NCBI RefSeq assembly: GCF_003581585.1
Contig: NZ_QXIR01000044.1
Coordinates: forward strand, 1 to 33,329
Source of the DNA: Bacillus salacetis
GTDB lineage: Bacteria; Bacillota; Bacilli; Bacillales; Bacillaceae_B
DNA: 33,329 nt
Direction: 5' to 3'
Shown: positions 6,983-15,199 of the stretch, piece after piece
How the letters are laid out: each line of letters starts with the position of its first letter
Position numbering within the stretch: the first letter of the stretch is position 1
Translations under genes and position numbers: made by a program
The notes under the pieces: model-generated
What the model was told of the DNA's origin: nothing
Databases searched by the model: none
What the model saw: only the letters and a program-made list of their open reading frames with translations

Positions 6983-7825
6983 ATGACAGAAATTAAAATC
7001 GTAACAGACTCAACTGTCGATCTTTCAAAGGATGAGATTGAAAAGTATGGAATCCATGTCGTGCCTCTTTCCATTTCTATTGAAGGGGAAACGTATCTTG
7101 ACAGAGTCGATATAACGCCGAAGGAGTTTCTGGAGAAGATGAAGGACTCCAGTGAACTTCCTAAGAGTTCTCAGCCCCCTGCAGGGGAGTTTGTCCAATT
7201 GTATGATGAACTGGGCAGCGATGGAAGCACTGTGCTTTCTATACATATGACGGGAAATATGAGCGGTACAGTAAGATCTGCCGAAACTGCTGCTGAAATG
7301 AGCACTTCGAATGTAAAAGTGATAGATTCCCGGTTTATATCAAAAGCTCTATCATTTCAAGTGATAGAAGCAGCTAAAATGGCTGCAGATGGAAAATCAC
7401 TGGAAGACATCCTCGCAAAACTGGATCACATTAGAAGTGAAACGAACCTTTTTGTAGTCGTCGATACACTCGAAAATTTGGTTAAAGGCGGAAGGATCGG
7501 TAAAGGAAGGGCCCTGATCGGTTCACTTCTCAATATTAAGCCGATAGCCTCTTTGGCGGGTGGAGAATATACACCAGTCACGAAGGTCAGAAGCCATTCT
7601 CAAGTGGTTAAGTACTTGGCTGCCCAGTTTGTGGAGGATGTAAAGGGCAAAACGATCCGTGGTGTTGGTTTGGTTCATGCAGATGGATTGGACCTTGCAC
7701 AGAAATTAAGGAGCAGGATTATTGAGTTAACGGGATTTGACGCAATCGAAATAGAAGAAACTACGCCGATCATTAGTACCCACACAGGAGCTGGGGCAAT
7801 CGGATTCATGTATTACACTGAATAA
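6983..7825 (+). CDS. DegV family fatty-acid-binding protein
   Basis: A 280-residue protein. The ATG at 6983 follows AAGGA by 9 nt; the upstream extension of the frame has no ribosome binding site. It carries DegV hallmarks: IVTDSTVDLS at the N terminus, SSQPPAGEF, SIHMTGNMSGT (lipid headgroup-binding Thr/Ser loop), DTLENLVKGGRIG and the C-terminal HTGAGAIGFMYY. DegV/FakB proteins bind a single fatty acid and present it to the kinase FakA for incorporation into phospholipids; which paralogue this is cannot be decided here. It shares a 17-bp bidirectional terminator with the degenerate minus-strand gene downstream. Confidence 0.93.
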   Translation: MTEIKIVTDSTVDLSKDEIEKYGIHVVPLSISIEGETYLDRVDITPKEFLEKMKDSSELPKSSQPPAGEFVQLYDELGSDGSTVLSIHMTGNMSGTVRSAETAAEMSTSNVKVIDSRFISKALSFQVIEAAKMAADGKSLEDILAKLDHIRSETNLFVVVDTLENLVKGGRIGKGRALIGSLLNIKPIASLAGGEYTPVTKVRSHSQVVKYLAAQFVEDVKGKTIRGVGLVHADGLDLAQKLRSRIIELTGFDAIEIEETTPIISTHTGAGAIGFMYYTE

Positions 7826-7866
7826 AGAAAAGGAAGGGTCCGGACGGATCCTTCCTTTTCTTTATT
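7821..7866. terminator. Bidirectional terminator after the DegV gene
   Basis: A perfect 17-bp stem, AATAAAGAAAAGGAAGG (7821-7837) with 7850-7866, and a 12-nt loop. T and A runs on both sides allow it to act on either strand; it overlaps the stop codons of the DegV gene and of the minus-strand remnant. Confidence 0.85.
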
Positions 7867-8370
7867 CCTGATCAATTTGTGAATACACCCATCCACTTAT
7901 CAACTGCGGATCTCCCGCGCCTGCAGGCAGCATGGGATGAATTCCAGAAAATCTGGAATACCGGGTGGCGCGAAGTATAGATAAGATTGACTGATGGATG
8001 GTTATGACTTGGGAAAAAGTCAGTTTGTCCTGCCCGGTATAATCCACCCGGATCTTACCGTTTGCCGGTTGTTGATGTTGAAGCACATCGATTGGCTCGT
8101 GGCATTTTTTTCCTTGAAAATACAGCCGCCTATGAATAACACAACTCCTGACAGACTAACAATATATAAAGATAGGTCTTTTCCAAAACCTTGCTGCTGT
8201 ATATGCAAAAGAGCTGCGTTCCTGAAGTGAAATTGGAATTTCTGATATGGCCGGGTAAGATACTGCTTCAGAAATTTTTTCCTCTCAGTATTTGTTGGGG
8301 AAGGATCAGTCGCAACATCACTTTCCTCATTTATTAAAAGCAACACAAAAAGGTTCTGGGATACTGGCAA
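7862..8370 (-). pseudogene. Probable frameshifted gene remnant, one transmembrane segment
   Basis: Two minus-strand frames abut. One runs from about 8370 to 8020 and contains a hydrophobic segment (LSLYIVSLSGVVLFIGGCIF). The other ends at a TAA at 7862-7864 (product ending GWVYSQIDQE). They would join into one reading frame if the 7-T run at 8105-8111 (A7 on the coding strand) were one base longer; the joined product reads KEKKCHEPIDVLQHQQ across the junction. The stop codon lies inside the bidirectional terminator shared with the DegV gene, as expected for a real convergent gene. No good start is visible; TTG at 8370 lacks a clear ribosome binding site. I recognise no family. A sequencing error in the homopolymer is an alternative. 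Confidence 0.42.
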
Positions 8371-8443
8371 TCTCTTATGTTGAAATTCATCAAGTTCAGA
8401 AGGTAATGAAAGAACACAGCATACAAGTCGGGAGTGAATTTCT

Positions 8444-9421
8444 ATGGCGGGAAAAAAGGTGTTGTTGTTTTCTGATTTCGGAGTCGATGACGTGATTGCC
8501 CTCCTTTATGCTTACTACACGGAAGAAATTGAAATAGTAGGAGTAGTCGCTGACTATGGAAATGTTTCCAAACAGTCAGCACTGAAGAATGTGGAGTATC
8601 TGCAAGCATTGACTGGTGAAATAAGGCCGGTCGTAGGCGGTGCTGTTTCTCCCCTTACCGGCGAACCGCCTCAATACTTTCCCGAAATCCATGGGGTTGC
8701 AGGGCTGGGGCCAATTGTCCCGGATAATTATGCAGCAAATGAATCCTTGCTCGAAAACTTTCATGAAGTGAGGGATATAATCACAAAGTATCAGCATGAT
8801 ATAACGATCTACAGTGCAGGGAGGCTTACTTCCTTGGCGGCAGCTTTCATCCTCTATCCCGAAACTATGAAGCTTGTGAAAGATTTTTATCTCATGGGAG
8901 GTGCATTTGGAGTTCCCGGAAATATCACCCCGGCAGCAGAAGCCAATATTTACGGTGATCCTTATGCTGCTCATATTGTTCTGCAGCTTTCACCCAAGCC
9001 GACATACATTGTTCCTCTGGATGTAACAAAATATGCGATTTTCACTCCTGAAATGATAAATGATCTTGACATGTATTTTAAGCAGACAGGTGATAAGGCT
9101 GGAGCCATCATTAAGCCATTGGTCGATTATTACCAAAGTTTTTACAAGAAAACATATCCGAAAATCGCCGGGAGTCCTCTGCATGACCTTCTGGCGATTT
9201 GGGCGCTTAAGCCGGGGGCTGACATGGAGTTTGTCCAAGTCCCTGTAAAAATTGAAGTGAATATTGGATCCACATTTGGGCAGAGCACCGGCGATTTCAG
9301 GGACAGCAGCGAGAAGGAAAATTGGAAAGTTCATAATGTTGCTGTCAATTTTGATTATCGGGACTTTATCCAGGATGTGTTCAAGGCGTTTAAAAATCCG
9401 CCAAACCGTAAAGAATTATAG
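8444..9421 (+). CDS. Inosine/uridine-preferring nucleoside hydrolase family protein
   Basis: A 325-residue protein of the IUNH family, which cleaves the N-glycosidic bond of ribonucleosides for base salvage. The ATG at 8444 follows GGGAGTGA. Visible motifs: an N-terminal Asp-rich loop SDFGVDDVIALLYA, KNVEYLQAL, the central LMGGAFGVPGNITPAAEANIYGDPYAAHIVL, VPLDVTKYA and the C-terminal SPLHDLLAIWAL with the conserved His-Asp. In the usual DxDPGxDD calcium/ribose-binding motif the first Asp and the Pro are replaced by Phe (FSDFGVDD), so substrate or activity may differ from classical members. Apparently monocistronic. Confidence 0.88.
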   Translation: MAGKKVLLFSDFGVDDVIALLYAYYTEEIEIVGVVADYGNVSKQSALKNVEYLQALTGEIRPVVGGAVSPLTGEPPQYFPEIHGVAGLGPIVPDNYAANESLLENFHEVRDIITKYQHDITIYSAGRLTSLAAAFILYPETMKLVKDFYLMGGAFGVPGNITPAAEANIYGDPYAAHIVLQLSPKPTYIVPLDVTKYAIFTPEMINDLDMYFKQTGDKAGAIIKPLVDYYQSFYKKTYPKIAGSPLHDLLAIWALKPGADMEFVQVPVKIEVNIGSTFGQSTGDFRDSSEKENWKVHNVAVNFDYRDFIQDVFKAFKNPPNRKEL

Positions 9422-9519
9422 GTAGTCAAAAGGAAATAAGGCATGCTGAAAAGTGAAAAGGACGCATTTGAATTAACTCCCATGATATAATAGCAGTAAA
9501 ATGAGAGGAGATGGTGCAA

Positions 9520-10350
9520 ATGAGGAAACTACTCTTCTCTCTCTTTTTGATCCTATTTCTTATTTCTGGGTGTTCCGGTTCTGAATTCACTTCACATCCC
9601 GAATCGGCTCTTACCTTACTCGAAAAGGAACAGCCTCCAGCTGATTTCATTCCAAAAGACTTGAAAGTTGTATCCATAGGAGACTCATTGACTCAGGGTG
9701 TAGGCGACAGCACCAAAAGCGGAGGATATGTCCCTTATCTAAAGGAAAGCCTTGAAGGCCTGGATGCTGTCAAACAGGCTGAGTTTTCAAACTATGGAGT
9801 TAGAGGGAATCGGACTGATCAACTATTAAAAAGGTTGAAAAATGATGATATAAAAAGTGCCATCGAAGAATCTGATGTGGTGATCATCACGATTGGCGGC
9901 AACGATGTAATGAAGGTCTTTAAGGAAAATATTTATGATTTGAATCTGGCTGTATTTAATAATGAAATGGATAAATACGGAGACCGCCTTTATGAATTGT
10001 TGAAGCTCATCCGCTCTTATAACGCTGAGACAGGCATCGTATTGATAGGAATCTATAATCCCTTCAACACCTGGTTTTCAGAGATAAAAGAAGTCGATGA
10101 AATCATTTTGAATTGGAATAGGTTGAGTGAGGATGTACTGGAAGGATTTGGGCAGAGTGCCTTTATTTCAGTGAATGATATTTTTATTGAAGGGAAAGAG
10201 AGCCTTCTATTTGAGGAAGACTATTTTCACCCCAACGATGAAGGATACGAATTAATGGCAAAGAGGATGTTTGAGGAGTTGACAGAACGGGAAACGTTAG
10301 CAGAGTTAACTCAAAGTGAATTTATTGTCAGGGAAGAGGGGCTGGAATAA
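9520..10350 (+). CDS. ypmR: SGNH/GDSL-type lipase/esterase lipoprotein (YpmR)
   Basis: A 276-residue lipoprotein. The ATG at 9520 is 9 nt from GAGAGGAG; another ATG at 9511 abuts that site. The signal peptide ends in the lipobox LISGC (Cys18), so the mature protein is anchored outside the cytoplasmic membrane. All SGNH blocks are visible: VVSIGDSLTQG (catalytic Ser56), YGVRGNRTDQL, IITIGGNDVM, and the C-terminal DYFHPNDEGY with the Asp/His pair. The natural substrate is unknown. Its stop overlaps the start of ypmS, matching the B. subtilis ypmR-ypmS pair. Confidence 0.92.
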   Translation: MRKLLFSLFLILFLISGCSGSEFTSHPESALTLLEKEQPPADFIPKDLKVVSIGDSLTQGVGDSTKSGGYVPYLKESLEGLDAVKQAEFSNYGVRGNRTDQLLKRLKNDDIKSAIEESDVVIITIGGNDVMKVFKENIYDLNLAVFNNEMDKYGDRLYELLKLIRSYNAETGIVLIGIYNPFNTWFSEIKEVDEIILNWNRLSEDVLEGFGQSAFISVNDIFIEGKESLLFEEDYFHPNDEGYELMAKRMFEELTERETLAELTQSEFIVREEGLE

Positions 10351-10928
10351 TGAGAAACAGATGGAAGACAGGCTTTTTCACTCTTCTTGGACTTAACATT
10401 TTGGTGCTTCTGTTCGCAGCCGTTTTGTTGATGATCCCTATTGAAGATGATGAACTGCCTGGAGAAAACCTTGAAGAGAGAGAGAATGTCGCCTTCCAGA
10501 TAAGGGCGTCAAAAAGCGATTTGAACCAAATGATCGATCATTATATTGAAGAAGAAGGGCTTAAAGGGCCTGTTGATTACTCGGTGGTCTTGAATGATAA
10601 TGTAGAACTGAATGGGTCTGTTCCTGTCTTTACAAGCGAGATCAATTTTAAGATGACGTTTGAAGCCAAAGCGTTGGATAACGGAGACTTGCTTTTAAAG
10701 CAAAACTCCATTTCTGTAGGTGCTTTGAAGCTTCCCGTTTCACATGTATTAAAGATCATAAGAGATTCATACAACTTTCCAGAATGGGTCAAGATTCAGC
10801 CTGATGATGAATTGATTTATGTATCGCTGCAAAATCTGGAAATGAAGAGTGATTTGCAGGTTCGTGCAGAGACGTTCGATTTGAAGAATGATGACATTGT
10901 ATTTGATATGCTTGTTCCGGTTGAATAA
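10350..10928 (+). CDS. ypmS: YpmS family DUF2140 membrane protein
   Basis: A 192-residue protein with one N-terminal membrane helix (GFFTLLGLNILVLLFAAVLL), an acidic linker, and an extracytoplasmic domain. That domain contains IRASKSDLNQMIDHYIEEE, VSVGALKLPVSHVLK and YVSLQNL, typical of YpmS/DUF2140. Its ATG overlaps the ypmR stop (TAATG), so the pair is translationally coupled; they may act together on an envelope substrate. Function unknown. A bidirectional terminator follows. Confidence 0.88.
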   Translation: MRNRWKTGFFTLLGLNILVLLFAAVLLMIPIEDDELPGENLEERENVAFQIRASKSDLNQMIDHYIEEEGLKGPVDYSVVLNDNVELNGSVPVFTSEINFKMTFEAKALDNGDLLLKQNSISVGALKLPVSHVLKIIRDSYNFPEWVKIQPDDELIYVSLQNLEMKSDLQVRAETFDLKNDDIVFDMLVPVE

Positions 10929-10983
10929 AAGGTTCGTTCCTGCTTCTACGAGGAGCATCCAGCAGGACGAACAGTATAGTTTC

Positions 10984-11040
10984 AAGAAAACCTGTCCCCT
11001 TGATTGTCTTTTCAAGACGATTATCGGGACAGGTTTTCTT
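10984..11040. terminator. Bidirectional terminator between ypmS and the DUF4397 gene
   Basis: A perfect 15-bp stem, AAGAAAACCTGTCCC (10984-10998) with 11026-11040. The 27-nt loop itself holds a CTTGA/TCAAG mini-stem. It is suited to both convergent genes. Confidence 0.85.
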
Positions 11041-11056
11041 ATTTGTTTCAAGGTGT

Positions 11057-11794
11057 TCAGCCCTTGACCAGAAGTGCTTCGAGTTCCGGTGATTCACCGA
11101 GCAGACCTACTGCAAATATTGTATACACCTGGTTTGGTTGGAGGGTTACGTCAGGTACAGATAATACGGTGTCCTTGGTGCCGGCTGGCCTCACTTCAAG
11201 GTTCACCGTCATAGGAGTAAGCCCAAGGTAATCAGTCGCCTGCTTGAAGGACACCTTCGGGAAGATGACATCCCCTTTTGTTACAGCTATATCTACAGCA
11301 GGTGCATTTGGTGACAAATGGATGAATCTGACTTTCGTTTCCCCTGAGGGCACAAAAGGATCTGTTACATAAGGGAGGAGCTGAAGTTTACTGCCTCTTC
11401 CTGCTGCGGCAAGGGTATATATTTTCCCTTCTTCAACAGTTACTTTTTTGCTTATGACTGTACTTACACTGGTTCCTGCAGGGTAGATATCAATATGGTA
11501 GGACCCTGCTGGAAGAGGCATGAATCCACTGATATCCTTGAATGCGACGTCGCTCAATACCATATTTCCATTAACATACACGTCAACGTCCGGGGCATCA
11601 GGAACTGCATGCAGTACCCTGACCTGTGCGGGCCGGTCCTGCTGTCTGGTTCCCGTGCTGTTCAGGGCTTTTTGCATATACTTTATATGTTTTTGATAGT
11701 AATGAATGTGAAGGCCGGGATTGGAGTATTTGTAGAACATCGATAATAAATCATACATAGCAGCTTTTTGAAGATGGGCTTCTCTGTGATTCAT
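11057..11794 (-). CDS. DUF4397 domain-containing protein, probably sporulation-expressed
   Basis: A 245-residue protein without a signal peptide. Residues 1-55 form a polar, Tyr/His-rich helical head (KAAMYDLLSMFYKYSNP). Two tandem beta-sandwich repeats of the DUF4397 type follow: VRVLHAVPDAPDVDVYVNG with PLPAGSYHIDIYPAG, then VRFIHLSPNAPAVDIAV with MTVNLEVRPAG. AGGAGAGAGACTT precedes the ATG. A sigma-K-like promoter lies at 11827-11855, pointing to late mother-cell expression and possibly a spore-surface role (inference). Function of the domain is unknown. Confidence 0.85.
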   Translation of the reverse strand: MNHREAHLQKAAMYDLLSMFYKYSNPGLHIHYYQKHIKYMQKALNSTGTRQQDRPAQVRVLHAVPDAPDVDVYVNGNMVLSDVAFKDISGFMPLPAGSYHIDIYPAGTSVSTVISKKVTVEEGKIYTLAAAGRGSKLQLLPYVTDPFVPSGETKVRFIHLSPNAPAVDIAVTKGDVIFPKVSFKQATDYLGLTPMTVNLEVRPAGTKDTVLSVPDVTLQPNQVYTIFAVGLLGESPELEALLVKG

Positions 11795-11826
11795 AAGTCT
11801 CTCTCCTAATATTGAATTTTCTCCAA

Positions 11827-11855
11827 TACACTATGCAATGATTTGAAAATTGGTG
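11827..11855 (-). promoter_or_regulatory. Sigma-K-like mother-cell promoter of the DUF4397 gene
   Basis: On the minus strand: CACC, a 16-nt spacer, then CATAGTGTA. The sigma-K consensus is mACm, 16-17 nt, CATAnnnTA, so both boxes match fully. It lies about 33 bp before the start codon. Confidence 0.6.
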
Positions 11856-12124
11856 AAATCACCTATTCTAAAGAAGGGTGCTGCCGCATTGAGCGCAGCA
11901 ACATTTACGTCAAGAGATTACAAGGGAAAATAAAGTACCTGCCTGAATTGCCTCATACTGAGTGGTATCCGCTAAGGTGTAACTTAATGACATACTGGGT
12001 TAATCGTTAGAAAGAGTTAAAAACTCTTCATTTACCTCACGCTGGCTGTTGTGCTTCCTGAATTTTAATTTTTTTCTGATAAAAACCTATTGCTTTATGT
12101 GGTAAAGTCATCCATAATTGAATC
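11856..12124. other. Intergenic region with no recognisable gene
   Basis: AT-rich sequence upstream of both the divergent DUF4397 gene and the leader of the RsgA paralogue. I see a short GCTGCCGCATTGAGCGCAGC inverted element near 11880-11900. A TATAAT box at 12125-12130 just beyond this stretch is a candidate -10 for the downstream leader, without a good -35. No open frame with a ribosome binding site was found. Confidence 0.5.
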
Positions 12125-12151
12125 TATAATAATGAAAGCAGGTGATGTGTT

Positions 12152-12229
12152 ATGAGTAATGCTGAATATCAATCTATCTCAATTTCTAATGACACGGCCT
12201 GTTTTCAATGTGCGGATATATCTCTTTAA
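12152..12229 (+). CDS. Candidate leader peptide (25 aa) upstream of the RsgA paralogue
   Basis: An ATG at 12152 with AGGTGATG a few nt upstream opens a 25-codon frame ending at a TAA at 12227-12229. The peptide is polar with a Cys-x-x-Cys (CFQC). Codons 13-16 lie in a segment able to pair with the 5' side of the terminator at 12275-12308, so translation could influence which structure forms. No family recognised. It may be only a chance frame. Confidence 0.35.
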   Translation: MSNAEYQSISISNDTACFQCADISL

Positions 12230-12291
12230 CCAGTTGAAGTAGACTACTTGACTGTTTTCTTTGATATGCATAAGAAACCATGGCCGTGTCA
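12190..12291 (+). promoter_or_regulatory. Possible antiterminator pairing
   Basis: TGACACGGCC (12190-12199) is perfectly complementary over 10 bp to GGCCGTGTCA (12282-12291). The latter covers three bases of the terminator's 5' arm and most of its loop, so the two structures exclude each other. Confidence 0.45.
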
Positions 12292-12308
12292 GGCGCCATG
12301 GTTTTTTT
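12275..12308 (+). terminator. Intrinsic terminator in the leader of the RsgA paralogue
   Basis: Stem AAACCATGGC (12275-12284) with 12295-12304, a 10-nt loop and a T run at 12302-12308. It lies 45 nt before the start codon of the GTPase, where a simple end-of-gene terminator has no gene to serve except the 25-codon leader frame. Confidence 0.75.
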
Positions 12309-12352
12309 GTATTCAAATTCAGGTATACCTGATGAAACTAGGAGGAAACAGT

Positions 12353-13393
12353 TTGAACCAATTACAAAAGATATTTAGTGAAAAGACAATGGAATTACAT
12401 GATCATACACTTGAAGTCGGGAGGGTGACCTCTCAGCAAAAAGGAATATTTACAGTTCTGTCCCTCCAAGGTGAGTTTCAGGCAAGATTGACAGGGAAGC
12501 TTTACTATCAAACCCAGACTGCCGAGGACCTGCCTGCAGTCGGTGATTGGGTGGCGTTCAAGCCTTTGGACAATCATCAAGCAATGATCGAGAAGCTTTT
12601 ACCGCGGACCAGTAAATTTTCAAGGAAGAAAGCCGGGGATGAAGCAGAGGAGCAGATCATTGCTGCGAATATCGACTATTTATTCATAGTGTCCTCATTG
12701 AATGCGGATTTAAACCTGAACAGACTGGAACGATACCTGCTCCTTTGCTGGGAAAGCGGGGCTGTTCCCGTCATTATTCTTAGCAAGGCTGACTTGACTG
12801 ATGAATTGGAGGATATAGTATCCGAAGTTGAAGCTGTGGCAATGGGAGTGCCGATTTTTCCTGTATCATCGTTTGAACAAAAGGGGTTCGAGGCGCTTGG
12901 GCACTATCTGGCCGAAGGAAAAACAGCCGCACTGGTGGGTTCTTCTGGAGTCGGGAAGTCGACCCTCTTAAACACGCTTATAGGAAAAAGTGTACAGACC
13001 GTAAAGGAAATCAGGGAAAAAGACAGCAGAGGGAAGCATACAACCACCCACAGGGAAATGTTCCTGCTCGATAATGGAGCCTTCATTATCGATACACCCG
13101 GTATGAGAGAACTACAGCTATGGGAAGGCTCTGAAGGGGTATCGACTCAATTCAAGGATATTGAAGAGTTCGCCGAAGAGTGTAAATTCCGTGATTGCAG
13201 CCATGAAGATGAACCAGGATGCGCAATCCGGGAAGCCATTGATCAAGGGATATTGTCAACTGAAAGATATATGAGCTATCAAAAGCTGCTAAGGGAAATC
13301 GAATACTCTAAACGAAGAGCTGACAAACGGCTTCAATCACTGGAAAGGAAGAAATGGAAGAAAATTGGCCAAAACCGCGCAAGCCGCAAATGA
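12353..13393 (+). CDS. rsgA: Ribosome small-subunit-dependent GTPase A (RsgA family, long form)
   Basis: A 346-residue circularly permuted GTPase that assists late 30S subunit maturation. The start is TTG at 12353, 6 nt after AGGAGGAAAC-type Shine-Dalgarno DNA; upstream in-frame codons lie inside the terminator. Domains: N-terminal OB-fold (about 1-85), then the permuted G domain in the order G4 LSKAD (about 143), G1 GSSGVGKST (196-204), G2 HTTTH, G3 DTPGM (248). The C-terminal zinc site has Cys277, Cys282, His284 and Cys290. It is longer than B. subtilis YloQ/RsgA (about 298 residues), so this is probably a second paralogue, with the main one next to prkC elsewhere. A possible attenuator lies in its leader. 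Confidence 0.88.
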   Translation: MNQLQKIFSEKTMELHDHTLEVGRVTSQQKGIFTVLSLQGEFQARLTGKLYYQTQTAEDLPAVGDWVAFKPLDNHQAMIEKLLPRTSKFSRKKAGDEAEEQIIAANIDYLFIVSSLNADLNLNRLERYLLLCWESGAVPVIILSKADLTDELEDIVSEVEAVAMGVPIFPVSSFEQKGFEALGHYLAEGKTAALVGSSGVGKSTLLNTLIGKSVQTVKEIREKDSRGKHTTTHREMFLLDNGAFIIDTPGMRELQLWEGSEGVSTQFKDIEEFAEECKFRDCSHEDEPGCAIREAIDQGILSTERYMSYQKLLREIEYSKRRADKRLQSLERKKWKKIGQNRASRK

Positions 13394-13481
13394 TCTTATT
13401 CTTTTACCTATCTGCAAAATCACGTTAGAATTATTCAATAAAGGGAATATTGTTATGGAGTAAGTAGAAAGGATGAGAGTA

Positions 13482-14024
13482 ATGAAGGAAACGCCTCAGT
13501 CAAGGAAAGCGACATTTGCCGGCGGCTGCTTTTGGTGCATGGTCCAGCCTTTTGAGGAGATGCCGGGAATTATAAAAGTGGTTTCGGGTTATACCGGAGG
13601 ACATAAAGAGAATCCGACCTACCGCGAGGTGTGTTCTGAAACAACAGGACACTATGAAGCCGTCCAAATCACGTATGACCCGGAACTATTTCCTTATGAG
13701 AAATTGCTGGAGCTGTACTGGCAGCAAATAGATCCAACAGATCCGGGAGGGCAGTTCTTTGACAGGGGAGAATCCTATACAACTGCAATCTTCTACCATG
13801 ATGAGGATCAAAGGCTGGCGGCAGAACAGTCGAAGGATGCCCTTGAAACAAGCGGTAAATTCTCAAAACCAATCGTGACGAAAATCCTGCCTGCAAAAGA
13901 GTTTTATGAAGCGGAAGATTATCATCAGCAATATTATAAAAAGAACCCTTCACACTATCAAAGGTACAGTATTGGTTCTGGCAGAAAAGCATTTACTCAA
14001 AAGCATTGGGGGGAGCAGCAATGA
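13482..14024 (+). CDS. msrA: Peptide methionine-(S)-S-oxide reductase MsrA
   Basis: A 180-residue enzyme that repairs S-form methionine sulfoxide using thioredoxin. The ATG at 13482 is about 10 nt from AGAAAGGA; the ATG at 13473 is too close to it. The catalytic motif GGCFWCM gives Cys16 and Cys19. Other family features are [48 protein letters not shown] and [11 protein letters not shown]. No additional C-terminal cysteine is visible. It overlaps msrB by 4 nt (ATGA), so both stereoisomer-specific reductases are made together. Confidence 0.96.
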   Translation: MKETPQSRKATFAGGCFWCMVQPFEEMPGIIKVVSGYTGGHKENPTYREVCSETTGHYEAVQITYDPELFPYEKLLELYWQQIDPTDPGGQFFDRGESYTTAIFYHDEDQRLAAEQSKDALETSGKFSKPIVTKILPAKEFYEAEDYHQQYYKKNPSHYQRYSIGSGRKAFTQKHWGEQQ

Positions 14025-14449
14025 AGAATAAAGACGATGCCAAAAAAGACCTGACACCGATGCAGCATGAAGTTACGAAGAATAATGGGACGGAACCTCC
14101 ATTCAAAAATGAATATTGGGACGAATTCGGCGATGGTATTTATGTGGATATCGTCTCCGGGGAACCGTTATTCAGCAGCAAGGATAAATATGATGCAGGC
14201 TGTGGATGGCCAAGCTTCACAAAGCCGATCACAGAAGAAGAAATTGAAGAAAAAATGGATTACAGCCACTTCATGGTCAGAAAAGAAGTCAGGAGCAAAT
14301 CCGCCGATTCCCACCTGGGACACGTATTTGATGATGGGCCAGGGCCGACAAAGCTGAGATATTGTATCAATTCAGCGGCACTCAGGTTCATTCCTAAGGA
14401 AAGCCTTGATAAAGAGGGATATGGCGAATATAATAAACTCTTTAAATGA
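14021..14449 (+). CDS. msrB: Peptide methionine-(R)-S-oxide reductase MsrB
   Basis: A 142-residue enzyme specific for R-methionine sulfoxide. The ATG at 14021 follows GGGGGGAG. Motifs: CGWPSF (Cys61, likely resolving Cys), [17 protein letters not shown], and [13 protein letters not shown] with the catalytic Cys115. The two CxxC zinc-binding pairs found in E. coli MsrB are absent, as in the zinc-free subclass. It overlaps msrA by 4 nt. Confidence 0.96.
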   Translation: MKNKDDAKKDLTPMQHEVTKNNGTEPPFKNEYWDEFGDGIYVDIVSGEPLFSSKDKYDAGCGWPSFTKPITEEEIEEKMDYSHFMVRKEVRSKSADSHLGHVFDDGPGPTKLRYCINSAALRFIPKESLDKEGYGEYNKLFK

Positions 14450-14488
14450 TAATTCTCACCCATTAATGATGAAGGAAGGCTGATTCAG

Positions 14489-14989
14489 ATGCTGAAAAAA
14501 TTATTTGGAAAAAAGGAAGAAACACCTGAATCCATTAACGTTCATTCACCGCTTACAGGAAAGATGCTGAGCCTTGAAGAAGTCCCCGACCCTGTATTTT
14601 CACAGAGGATGATGGGTGACGGAATAGCAATCGACCCTGCAGAAGGGAAAGTGGTTTCTCCTGTAGAAGGAGAAATCGTCCAGGTGTTCCCAACCAAACA
14701 TGCAGTGGGAATCAAGGCGAAAAACGGAGCCGAGCTCTTGATCCATATCGGCCTGGAAACCGTCTCGATGAATGGTGAAGGATTTGAAACCCATGTCTCA
14801 GAAGGGAAGAAAGTGAAAGTAGGCGATCCCCTTGTTACGTTTGACATGGACCTGGTTAAAGAAAAAGCTAAAAGCACGATCACTCCCGTCATCCTTACAA
14901 ATGGAGATGACTTCGGGGAAATCAAAAAAGAAGAGGCGGGTGTCGTAACTGCTGCACAAAGTCAGGTTATGACCATATCTATAAAATGA
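14489..14989 (+). CDS. ypqE: PTS glucose-type EIIA domain protein (YpqE-like)
   Basis: A 166-residue stand-alone EIIA-Glc (Crr-type) phosphocarrier. The beta-sandwich signature VHSPLTGKMLSLEEVPDPVFSQ opens the domain. His71 (KHAVG) and His86 (LIHIGLETV) are the two active-site histidines; His86 is the expected phospho-His. No EIIB, EIIC or sugar enzyme is nearby, so it must receive phosphate from HPr and serve a transporter encoded elsewhere, or act in regulation. Position after msrA/msrB matches B. subtilis ypqE. A terminator follows. Confidence 0.92.
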   Translation: MLKKLFGKKEETPESINVHSPLTGKMLSLEEVPDPVFSQRMMGDGIAIDPAEGKVVSPVEGEIVQVFPTKHAVGIKAKNGAELLIHIGLETVSMNGEGFETHVSEGKKVKVGDPLVTFDMDLVKEKAKSTITPVILTNGDDFGEIKKEEAGVVTAAQSQVMTISIK

Positions 14990-14991
14990 TT

Positions 14992-15019
14992 AAAGAGCTG
15001 TGATATACAGCTCTTTTTT
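14992..15019 (+). terminator. Terminator after ypqE
   Basis: Stem AAAGAGCTGT (14992-15001) with 15007-15016, loop GATAT, T run to 15019. Confidence 0.9.
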
Positions 15020-15199
15020 ATGTCTTAATAAATGTATCGGTTCATAAAATGTCATTACTCTTTACACTTCTAATCGTTATTGGCAAGAGCAAGGATATTG
15101 TCATTCTAAATGATATGGGAAGAATCTATAGGAATTCGATTAAAATAGTGTTTATCAGGGACGCTTTGCAATTTTATCCCCTATCCAACAATCATTCAC

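Noticed and set aside
8165..8215. Apparent fourth copy of the intergenic repeat (TTGCTGCT and GAGCTGC nearby)
   Set aside because: Only two short matches; spacing and the CCCCGGTGAG and TATTCAAT blocks are missing.
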